A stretch of DNA of 13,020 nucleotides from an uncultured Eubacteriales bacterium (GTDB lineage: Bacteria > Bacillota > Clostridia > Christensenellales > Aristaeellaceae): NCBI GenBank assembly GCA_900553905.1, contig USFL01000017.1, positions 1 through 13,020 on the forward strand. Reading direction: 5' to 3'. Position numbers and translations under genes: made by a program. The notes under the pieces were generated by a model, which had not been told where the DNA came from, did no database searches, and saw nothing but the letters and a program-made list of their open reading frames with translations. How positions within the stretch are numbered: position 1 is the first letter of the stretch; the number at the start of each line of letters is the position of its first letter. Positions 1 through 6,241 of the stretch are shown in pieces.

Positions 1-1480
1 AGCTTTCCAGCGTGGCCGGACGCTTTTTCACCATGTCGATGAGCGACGCGTCCGAAAAAACCGTGTAGGCGGGCGCGTGCGTGCGGGCCGCGAGCAGCGT
101 GCGCAGGGTTTTGAGGCTGTCCAGCAGGGCGCGTTCCCAGGCGCTCATCGCCGCCTCCGGGCTGCGCGCCGCCTTGCGCATGCGCCGCTCCTCGCGGGCG
201 ATAGCCCGCGCCTGCGCGGGTTTGGGGCTGCGCGCGCTGCCCGTGTCCACCTCAAAGGGCTCGCCCTGACACACGGAGCAGTTGTCGCAGGTTTCCTGCG
301 CGTCCGTCTCGCCAAAATAGTTCAGGATGAAATGACGCAGGCACCTCCGGCTGGTGGCATAGAAGGTCATCTGCCGAAGCCTTTCCAGGTCGCGGCGGGT
401 CAGCTCCTCGCGCTGGGCGGGGGTCAGGTCGGGATTTTCGTCGCCATGCTCGATCATCCATCGGCCGGTGATCACATCCTGCCCGCTGTAGAGCAGCAGG
501 CACTCGGCCGGCCCGCCGTCACGCCCCGCGCGGCCCGCCTCCTGATAGTAGCTCTCCAGATCGCGGGGCATGTTGTAGTGCACCACAAAGCGCACGTTGG
601 ACTTGTCGATGCCCATGCCGAAGGCGTTGGTGGCCACCATGATGCGCGCCCGGTCGTACTGGAAATCGTCCTGATTGGCATGCCGCTCCGAGTCGGAAAG
701 GCCCGCATGATAGCGCGTGGCGCTGTAGCCGTTGAGCGTGAGCTTGCCCGCAACGTCCTCCACGGTGCGGCGCGTGTTGCAGTACACGATGCCGCACTCC
801 CCCGGCATGGTGTCGAGAAAGGAGCAGAGCATGGTGAATTTGTTGGTGGGCTTGACGCTGGTAAAATGCAGGTTGGGCCGGTTGTAGCCGGTGCTGACGC
901 AGAGGGGCTCCTCCAGATCCAGCATCTTGATGATGTCGTCGCGCACGCGCCGGGTCGCGGTCGCCGTGAAGGCCCCTACCGCGGGCCGCCGCGGCAGCCT
1001 GTGCACAAATTCGGCGATGCGCAGGTAGCTGGGGCGGAAATCCTGTCCCCATTGGGACACGCAGTGCGCCTCATCCACGGCGACGAGCGGAATGCGCGCC
1101 TGCTTGGCGAAAGCCACGAACTGCGGCATATCCAGCCGCTCCGGGGCCACGTAGATGATGCGGTACGCCCCGGCCGCCGCGCGCCGGATGGCCTCGGCCT
1201 GCTGGCCGGGGGTCAGGCTGCTGTTGATGTACGCCGCCGCCACGCCCGATGCCTTGAGCGCCATGACCTGGTCCTTCATCAGCGAGATCAGCGGCGAAAT
1301 CACCAGCGTGATTCCCTCCAGCATCAGCGCGGGCAGCTGGTAGCACACGGACTTGCCCGCGCCCGTGGGCATCACGCCCAGCACGTCGTGCCCGCCGAGC
1401 AGCTCGTCCACCAGCCGCTCCTGGCCCTCGCGAAAGCCCTCGTGGCCGAACACCTGCTTGAGCACTTCCAGCTTGTCCAA
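1..1480 (-). CDS. recQ: ATP-dependent DNA helicase RecQ (3' end cut by window edge)
   Basis: RecQ is a 3'-5' superfamily 2 DNA helicase acting in recombination and stalled-fork repair. The frame is open for 493 codons and leaves the window without a stop. Seen: FREGQ motif 0 (residues 16-20), Walker A TGAGKS (39-44), DEAHC box (136-140) followed by the RecQ aromatic loop with SQW and DFRPSY (142-152), FTATAT (171-176), FGMGID (287-292) and motif VI QEAGRAGR (313-320). A zinc-binding domain has Cys380, Cys398, Cys401 and Cys404. An HRDC domain begins near residue 448, with FSDASL (475-480). Only about 42 residues separate the last zinc cysteine from HRDC, so the winged-helix part of the RQC region seems absent. 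I chose the TTG start because the protein then begins like other RecQs (xDKLEVLKQVFG) and AAAGGG lies 11 bases upstream. The frame is open further upstream, so the start is less certain than the identity. It is divergent from the SH3 gene. Confidence 0.95.
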   Translation of the reverse strand, partial: MDKLEVLKQVFGHEGFREGQERLVDELLGGHDVLGVMPTGAGKSVCYQLPALMLEGITLVISPLISLMKDQVMALKASGVAAAYINSSLTPGQQAEAIRRAAAGAYRIIYVAPERLDMPQFVAFAKQARIPLVAVDEAHCVSQWGQDFRPSYLRIAEFVHRLPRRPAVGAFTATATRRVRDDIIKMLDLEEPLCVSTGYNRPNLHFTSVKPTNKFTMLCSFLDTMPGECGIVYCNTRRTVEDVAGKLTLNGYSATRYHAGLSDSERHANQDDFQYDRARIMVATNAFGMGIDKSNVRFVVHYNMPRDLESYYQEAGRAGRDGGPAECLLLYSGQDVITGRWMIEHGDENPDLTPAQREELTRRDLERLRQMTFYATSRRCLRHFILNYFGETDAQETCDNCSVCQGEPFEVDTGSARSPKPAQARAIAREERRMRKAARSPEAAMSAWERALLDSLKTLRTLLAARTHAPAYTVFSDASLIDMVKKRPATLES

Positions 1481-1491
1481 CGGCGCCGTCA

Positions 1492-1497
1492 CCCTTT
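1492..1497 (-). promoter_or_regulatory. Putative ribosome binding site of recQ
   Basis: On the minus strand this reads AAAGGG, 11 bases before the chosen TTG start at 1480. The spacing is somewhat long and the match only moderate. Its value is that it supports the TTG over the in-frame GTG at about 1492 and another TTG further upstream, neither of which has a well-spaced Shine-Dalgarno sequence. Confidence 0.4.
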
Positions 1498-1598
1498 GTT
1501 TCAAAAATCCGGCCGGCGCTGGGAAGAATTCCCGCCTCCGGCCCGTTCTATGATCACAGGCATTGTAACACAATTCACCGAAAAGGGGAAGATTTCTC

Positions 1599-2543
1599 AT
1601 GCGTATGAAACGGCTTGCGGCCATCCTGCTGGCGGCGCTGTGCGCCCTCATGCCTCTCGGCGCCCTTGCGGGCGTGTACATCAACAACCCCGACCCCGCC
1701 GACCGGCTCCACCTGCGCTCCTACGCCAGCACGCAGGCTCCAAGCCTCGGAAAATACTACAACGGCGCGCCCATCACCGTCCTGGAGGACAACGGGAAGG
1801 GCTGGGTGCGCGTGCGGGTCGGCCTCGCGCCCGCCTCGCTCGTCGGTTGGATGCAAAAGACCTATCTGCTAAGCACCGACGGAGCCGCGCCCGCCAGTAC
1901 CATGCCCCAGTACCGAAACGCCGGACCCATCACCATCTTTCAGCAGCCGTCGAATTTTTCCGTCAGCGAGAGCGTCGAATCCAATCAGGTCTTTTCCCTC
2001 ATGGGCTTTTCGGACAGCTGGTGGCATCTGCTGGTCACGCTGGACAGCGGCACGTATTCGTGCTTCGTGCGCGCGGGTGCGGCGAGCCTCTATCTGGTGG
2101 AGGGCGACAGCGTGCCCCAGCTGGCCCACATTTCCAATCCCGACGAAAACGACCGCCTGAACCTGCGCGCCTCCCCCAGCAAGAGCGCCAAAAGCCTGGG
2201 CAAGTACTACAACGGGGCCGTGGCCTCGGTCCTGGGTTTTTCGGAGGACGGCGAGTGGGTGCGGGTGGATGTGTACGGCCGTCAGGGCTACATGCAGCGC
2301 CGCTATCTCACGCTGGAGGGCGACGGACCCAACAGCACCCGGATCGGGATACCCCAGATTCAGGTAACTGCGAAAAGCACCATGTTTTACGACGTGCCCG
2401 ACACCAAGACAGAGGCGCGCATCATGGTCGTCCGGGGCGAAACGGTGGAGGTCGTGGGCGTGATTGACGATACGTGGCTGCACGTGCGCTATGGGAACCT
2501 GTATGGCTATATGCCGCGCAGGGGCACGAATTTCACCGAGTAA
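1599..2543 (+). CDS. Secreted multi-SH3-domain protein
   Basis: This is a 314-residue exported protein made almost wholly of bacterial SH3-like modules and linkers. The N terminus is a classical signal peptide: basic MRMKR, a hydrophobic Leu/Ala core, and likely cleavage after ALA at residue 24. There is no lipobox cysteine, LPxTG sorting motif or further membrane segment. Two clear SH3 modules (about 29-91 and 179-239) each open with an NPD..DRL.LR pattern and share the identical block SLGKYYNGA at 49-57 and 199-207. A more diverged SH3-like stretch lies between them (about 108-166) and another at the C terminus (about 256-308, ending GYMPRR). Such domains often bind peptidoglycan or cell-wall peptides. 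No catalytic domain is present, so a wall-binding or sensing role is inference. The ATG is preceded by AAAAGGGGAA with about eight bases of spacing. The gene is monocistronic and ends in a strong hairpin. The substrate is unknown. Confidence 0.88.
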   Translation: MRMKRLAAILLAALCALMPLGALAGVYINNPDPADRLHLRSYASTQAPSLGKYYNGAPITVLEDNGKGWVRVRVGLAPASLVGWMQKTYLLSTDGAAPASTMPQYRNAGPITIFQQPSNFSVSESVESNQVFSLMGFSDSWWHLLVTLDSGTYSCFVRAGAASLYLVEGDSVPQLAHISNPDENDRLNLRASPSKSAKSLGKYYNGAVASVLGFSEDGEWVRVDVYGRQGYMQRRYLTLEGDGPNSTRIGIPQIQVTAKSTMFYDVPDTKTEARIMVVRGETVEVVGVIDDTWLHVRYGNLYGYMPRRGTNFTE

Positions 2544-2562
2544 GGGCGGCGTGCATGCAAAC

Positions 2563-2605
2563 AGCCGCCGGGCTGGGTTTCTCCCCCGCCCGGCGGCTTG
2601 TTTTG
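2563..2605 (+). terminator. Rho-independent terminator between convergent genes
   Basis: A perfect 11-bp stem (AGCCGCCGGGC at 2563-2573 with GCCCGGCGGCT at 2588-2598) encloses a 14-base loop and is followed by TTGTTTTG. It lies 19 bases after the stop of the SH3 gene. Because tldE ends at 2629 on the other strand, the same stem may also stop transcription from the right, but the tail in that direction is poorer in T. Confidence 0.85.
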
Positions 2606-2628
2606 TTATGATGCTTCGCCTTCCGGCC

Positions 2629-3966
2629 TCAGGTCCCGCTCACGGACAGTTCGCCCACATCCACGCTGGGGCAGCCGATGCCGCCCATGGGGAAGGTGAG
2701 GTCGCTGGCCAGCTCGCGCACGGCGTTTAGCAGCTCATAGAAGTTGCCCGCCACGGTGATCTGCTCCACCGGCTTTTCGCGCCGGCCCTCGCGGAAGGTA
2801 TATCCCTTGGCCAGGAGCGAAAAATCGCCGCTGATGGGGTTGGCTCCCGCATGCAGGCCGCTGACCTCGGTGATCACGATGCCCTCGCCAATTCCGCGGA
2901 GCATGTCATCCAGCGTGCGCTTGCCCGGCTTTAGATAGAAGTTGGTGGGCGTCACGTGCACGGAGGAAGCGTATCCCACCTTGCGGGCGTTGCCGGTGGT
3001 GGCCACGCCGTCCTTGCGGGCTGTTTTCAGGTTGTGCAGGAAGGTGCGGAACACGCCGTCCTCCACCACCGTGTGCGTGGCGGAGGGCACGCCCTCGTCG
3101 TCAAAAGGCCGGCTGCCCATGCCGCCTTCCAGCAGGGGATCGTCCACCAGCGTCACGCACGGCGCGGCGATGCGCTCCCCCACGCGCCCCTTGAGCAGCG
3201 ACATGCCCTTTTGCGCCGTCTCCGCCGAAAAGATGGAGCTGAACACGCCCAGCAGGTCGCACATGGCCTCGGAGAAGAACACCACCCGGTACTTGCCCGA
3301 CGGCACGGGCGCGGCGTTGAGTCCGTCCAGCGTGCGGCGGGCTACCTCGCCGCCCACCTTCCGCGCGTCCAGCCCGTCAAAGCTGCGCGCGGCCACGCCG
3401 TAGCCGCCGGAGGATACGAAGTCGCCGTCCCTGGCGGTGGCCTGGCCGTAGAGGGCGCATACGTCCTCGGTGTAGCTGCGGTCCATGCCGTGGGAGTTGA
3501 CGATGCGCACCGTATAGCTGCCGGTGTTGATGACGTTGTGCGCCGTCTTGTCGATGCGCGGGTCGCTCTCCTTGACCAGCTTTTCCATGGCCAGCACGCG
3601 GTCGATCTTCTCCTGCGGCGTCACCTGCGCAAGCGCGGGGTTTCGCAGGTCCATGTCCGGCACGGGCCCGCCGCCGTCGTAGAGCGGCGCTTCGTCCTCG
3701 TCCTCGCACAGCTCGGCGCTTTCCAGTACGCCCCTGACCAGCTGGCCCACGGCCTCCCCGTCAAACGCCTCGGTGCTGGCGTAGCCCATGCGGCCCCTGT
3801 ACAGGCCCCGGAAGCCCAGCCCGCGCGTCAGGTTGCTCTCGTATTCCACCACCTCGCCCTCGGTGGTCATGGCCCTGAAGCTGTCGCGCGAGGACACATA
3901 CGCCTCGCACGCCTCGATGCCGGCGGCCCTGGCCGCCTCCATCAGCTGCTTGACAAAATCCTGCAT
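2629..3966 (-). CDS. tldE: TldE/PmbA, non-catalytic partner subunit of TldD
   Basis: This is the 445-residue second half of the TldD/TldE heterodimeric metalloprotease. The complex degrades unfolded peptides and, in Escherichia coli, matures microcin B17 and removes the CcdA antitoxin. The sequence follows the PmbA/TldE family throughout: an N-terminal domain with amphipathic segments, then a C-terminal domain that ends GGIGCPSVDVGELSVSGT. It lacks the HExxxH zinc motif found in its neighbour, as expected for TldE. The frame continues upstream for 34 codons inside tldD, but that part reads as a shadow of the tldD 3' end. The ATG at 3966 has AAGGGGG nine bases upstream and gives the family-like start MQDFVKQLMEAARAAG. 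The Shine-Dalgarno sequence touches the tldD TAA stop, and the two genes are only 14 bp apart, which implies coupled translation. It is the last gene of the pgmB-tldD-tldE operon. Confidence 0.93.
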   Translation of the reverse strand: MQDFVKQLMEAARAAGIEACEAYVSSRDSFRAMTTEGEVVEYESNLTRGLGFRGLYRGRMGYASTEAFDGEAVGQLVRGVLESAELCEDEDEAPLYDGGGPVPDMDLRNPALAQVTPQEKIDRVLAMEKLVKESDPRIDKTAHNVINTGSYTVRIVNSHGMDRSYTEDVCALYGQATARDGDFVSSGGYGVAARSFDGLDARKVGGEVARRTLDGLNAAPVPSGKYRVVFFSEAMCDLLGVFSSIFSAETAQKGMSLLKGRVGERIAAPCVTLVDDPLLEGGMGSRPFDDEGVPSATHTVVEDGVFRTFLHNLKTARKDGVATTGNARKVGYASSVHVTPTNFYLKPGKRTLDDMLRGIGEGIVITEVSGLHAGANPISGDFSLLAKGYTFREGRREKPVEQITVAGNFYELLNAVRELASDLTFPMGGIGCPSVDVGELSVSGT

Positions 3967-3980
3967 TCCGCTTCGCCCCC

Positions 3981-5372
3981 TTACGCGCGCCCGCCCACCG
4001 TGATGGACGATACGCGAATCATCGGCTGGCCCACGTTGGTGGGCACGCTGCCGCTGAGGCTGCCGCACATGCCCTGCGCCATGCGCATATCGCGCCCCAC
4101 GCGGTCAATCTTCATCAGAATCTCCGCACCCTTGCCAATCAGGCTCGCGCCGCGCACGGGCGTGGTGATCTTGCCATCCTTCACCAGATAGCCCTCCTGC
4201 ACGGCGAAGTTGAATTCGCCCGTGGCGGGATCGACGGACCCGCCGCCCATCCTGGCGGCATACAGCCCATCGCCCATGGAGGAGATGATCTCCTTTTCAT
4301 CGTCGCTCCCGGCGGCGATGTAGGTGTTGCGCATGCGCGAGGTGGGCGCGTAGGCGTAGCTCTCGCGCCGGGCGCTGCCGGTGGGCGGCATGCCCATGCG
4401 CCTGCCGTTCAGGCGGTCGATCATGTAGTTTTTCAGCACGCCGTTTTCAATCAGCACCAGCTTCGTGGTGGGCGTGCCCTCGTCGTCCACGTTTTCGCTG
4501 CCCCATTCGTTTGGCAGCGTGCCGTCGTCCACGGCGGTCACGCAGGGCGAGGCGATCTGCTCGCCCAGCTTTCCGCAAAACACGCTCGTGCCGAAGGCCA
4601 CGCTGGTCGCCTCCAGCCCGTGGCCGCACGCCTCGTGGAAGATGACGCCGCCAAACCCGTTGCCGATGGCCACCGGCATCACCCCGGACGGACACACCGG
4701 CGCATGCAGCATCTCGATCGCGGTCCGGGCCGCCTCGCGCCCCACCCGCGCCGGGTCCACCCGGCTTTCAAACAGCTCAAAGCCCATCAGCGCGCCGGGG
4801 CCCTCAAAGCCGGACTGGTTTTCCGTGCCGTTGCCCGCCACCGCCTGGCATCCAAGGCGCGTGTACACGCGCCGGTCGGTCACGAAGCGGCCCTCGCTGT
4901 TGGCGATGAGCACGTCCTGCTCGCTGTCGCGGTAGGTGCACACCACCTGCACGATTTCCTCCCCGGCCTCGCGCGCGGCGGCGTTGGCGGCGCGCAGGAT
5001 GTCCGCCTTGCGGCGCGTGTCGGTGCGGGAGGGCAGCAGCTTTACGGGGTGCGCGTCCCCCACGGGCGAAAGGGTCAGCTCCGCGCAGGCGGCAAGCTCC
5101 CGCCCCCGCTCCCTCACGGCGCTGGCCGCCTGCCGGGCGCAGGCGATCAGCCCCTCCCGGCTGGTGTCGTTGGTATAGGCGTAGATGGCGTTAAAGCCCA
5201 CATACACGCGCACGCCCGCGCCGTGGATGCGTCCGGAATTGACCGTTTCCAGCCGGTTGAGCTGCAAAACGAGCGACGTATCCCGCCGGTCCTCCATAAA
5301 CAGCTCGGCAAAATCGCCGCCGGTTGCCAGCGCGGCGTCCAGCACGTCATGCACAAGGGATGGTTCCAGCAT
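3981..5372 (-). CDS. tldD: TldD, catalytic zinc metalloprotease subunit
   Basis: TldD is the active half of the TldD/TldE protease, a cytoplasmic enzyme whose substrate channel admits only unstructured peptides. The zinc motif HEACGH is visible at residues 246-251, with the two histidines as ligands and Glu247 as the catalytic base. Cys436, in MAQGMCG near the C terminus, matches the conserved cysteine that is the third ligand in E. coli TldD. The conserved C-terminal NVGQP (446-450) is also present. At 463 residues the length is close to that of E. coli TldD. The ATG has AGGAGG seven bases upstream, lying in the 17-bp gap after the pgmB stop, so the gene is in the same transcript as pgmB and tldE. 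The native substrate cannot be told from the window: no ribosomally made peptide precursor or toxin-antitoxin gene is next to it. All key residues are intact. Confidence 0.95.
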   Translation of the reverse strand: MLEPSLVHDVLDAALATGGDFAELFMEDRRDTSLVLQLNRLETVNSGRIHGAGVRVYVGFNAIYAYTNDTSREGLIACARQAASAVRERGRELAACAELTLSPVGDAHPVKLLPSRTDTRRKADILRAANAAAREAGEEIVQVVCTYRDSEQDVLIANSEGRFVTDRRVYTRLGCQAVAGNGTENQSGFEGPGALMGFELFESRVDPARVGREAARTAIEMLHAPVCPSGVMPVAIGNGFGGVIFHEACGHGLEATSVAFGTSVFCGKLGEQIASPCVTAVDDGTLPNEWGSENVDDEGTPTTKLVLIENGVLKNYMIDRLNGRRMGMPPTGSARRESYAYAPTSRMRNTYIAAGSDDEKEIISSMGDGLYAARMGGGSVDPATGEFNFAVQEGYLVKDGKITTPVRGASLIGKGAEILMKIDRVGRDMRMAQGMCGSLSGSVPTNVGQPMIRVSSITVGGRA

Positions 5373-5389
5373 GTTCTAACCTCCTGTGA

Positions 5390-6040
5390 TCAGCCCAGAA
5401 TGGCGGCAAAATCCGCATGCGCAAGGTCCGGCGCATGGAACGTGGCCGCGGGATTCTCTGCCGCCGACCCCACGCCCAGCGCGCGCATGCCGCCGGCAAG
5501 CGCCGCCTCGATGCCCGCGTCCGCGTCCTCCACCACCAGGCAGTTTTTGGGTTCCAGCCCCAAAAGCCGCGCCGCCAGCACAAACACCTCCGGATCGGGC
5601 TTGCTGTGGGTGATGGCGTTGCCGTCGGCCACGGCGTCAAAAGCGTTTTCCAGCCCGATCTGGCGAAGGATGATGGGCGTGTTTTTGCTGGAGGAGCCGA
5701 TGGCCACCTTCACGCCCCGCTCCTTGAGATAGCTCAGCGTATCCAGCGCGCCGGGCAGAATGTCCGCACGGGTCAGGCTTCCAATCAGCTCCACATAATA
5801 TGCATTCTTGCGCGCGGCCATGGCCTGCTTTTCATCGTCGGTATAGGGCCTTTGGGCGCGCTCAAGGATGATTTCCAGGCTTTCCATGCGGCTGACGCCG
5901 CGCAGGCGCTCGTTGATGGTGCGGTCAAAGTAGATGCCCTCTTCATCGGCCATGCGCTTCCAGGCCAGATAGTGGCAGTTGTCGGTGGAGACGATCACGC
6001 CGTCCAGATCAAAAATCACGCCGAAAATGGGATTGCTCAT
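5390..6040 (-). CDS. pgmB: Beta-phosphoglucomutase-type HAD enzyme
   Basis: A 216-residue HAD-superfamily phosphatase/mutase, the usual length for beta-phosphoglucomutase, which interconverts beta-glucose 1-phosphate and glucose 6-phosphate. Aligned by eye with the Lactococcus lactis enzyme, the working residues are in place: nucleophile Asp11 and acid/base Asp13 in FDLDGV, cap residue His23 (His20 in Lactococcus), substrate-loop RGVSR (47-51), SSSKN (116-120), Lys147 in SKPDP, and the metal-binding Glu171-Asp172. The GVSR loop and the His favour a true mutase over a general sugar phosphatase. The frame runs 44 codons further upstream, but the ATG at 6040 starts the conserved fold directly and has AGGAAAGGA ten bases upstream. 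It is the first gene of the operon with tldD and tldE. No maltose, trehalose or kojibiose phosphorylase is nearby to supply its usual substrate, so the sugar pathway it serves is unknown. Confidence 0.9.
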   Translation of the reverse strand: MSNPIFGVIFDLDGVIVSTDNCHYLAWKRMADEEGIYFDRTINERLRGVSRMESLEIILERAQRPYTDDEKQAMAARKNAYYVELIGSLTRADILPGALDTLSYLKERGVKVAIGSSSKNTPIILRQIGLENAFDAVADGNAITHSKPDPEVFVLAARLLGLEPKNCLVVEDADAGIEAALAGGMRALGVGSAAENPAATFHAPDLAHADFAAILG

Positions 6041-6076
6041 ACGCACACGTTCCTTTCCTGACATTGGCATAGGGTG

Positions 6077-6106
6077 ATTATAGCACGAATTGCCGCCCGC
6101 ATACAA
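6077..6106 (-). promoter_or_regulatory. Sigma-A type promoter for pgmB-tldD-tldE
   Basis: On the minus strand the -10 box is a perfect TATAAT (6077-6082) preceded by TGC, making an extended -10 (TGnTATAAT). A weak -35, TTGTAT (6101-6106), lies 18 bases upstream. The start of transcription would fall near 6070, giving a leader of about 30 bases before the pgmB ATG. Confidence 0.7.
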
Positions 6107-6151
6107 TGCCGAAACACCCTTCCATGCGGCTTTGGGAAGCTGGAATGTATG

Positions 6152-6173
6152 TTTGAAACGCCCGGCTTTCAAA
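6152..6173. repeat. Inverted repeat TTTGAAA-N8-TTTCAAA
   Basis: Two exactly complementary 7-base arms (6152-6158 and 6167-6173) are separated by eight bases. The repeat covers the -35 regions of both hflK promoter candidates, a position suited to a repressor operator. No regulator binding this pattern is recognised, and the left arm is also part of the ECF-like -35 element. Confidence 0.4.
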
Positions 6174-6179
6174 ACCGTC
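6154..6179 (+). promoter_or_regulatory. Candidate ECF-sigma (SigW-like) promoter for hflKC
   Basis: TGAAAC (6154-6159) and CGTC (6176-6179) are separated by 16 bases, matching the -35/-10 pattern and spacing of Bacillus ECF promoters (SigW/SigM type, TGAAAC-N16-CGTA or CGTC). The spacer includes an A-run before the -10 element. The element faces hflK, with initiation expected near 6187. No sigma factor gene is in the window, so this rests on motif match only. Confidence 0.45.
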
Positions 6180-6196
6180 CGTTTTTATGCTATGAT
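6168..6196 (+). promoter_or_regulatory. Candidate sigma-A promoter for hflKC
   Basis: TTCAAA (6168-6173, four of six matches to consensus) lies 17 bases upstream of TATGAT (6191-6196, five of six). Transcription would start near 6203, leaving roughly 40 bases to the hflK ATG. It overlaps the ECF-like element, so either or both may drive hflKC. Confidence 0.5.
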
Positions 6197-6241
6197 ATGC
6201 ATGCCAAAACCGGCAGGGAGGAAAGGAGTATTTCAGACAAC

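Noticed and set aside
252..1346. Possible frameshifts in recQ, because the minus-strand small frames there look broken
   Set aside because: Reading codon by codon from 1480 to the window edge gives one uninterrupted frame with all helicase motifs. The small frames are in other phases.
1549..1554. TATGAT as a -10 box for the SH3 gene
   Set aside because: The hexamer is good, but nothing resembling a -35 lies at 16-18 bases upstream and there is no extended -10. The 118-bp gap between recQ and the SH3 gene must hold divergent promoters, but I could not place them with confidence.
77..2467. Very long plus-strand open frame of 796 codons at the left end
   Set aside because: It runs antisense to recQ and then out of frame through the SH3 gene. 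Its translation is Arg/His/Ala-rich with no recognisable domain. It is a GC-rich shadow of real genes.
2956..4191. 411-codon plus-strand open frame across tldE
   Set aside because: It lies wholly antisense to tldE and the end of tldD, with no credible start signal or family features.
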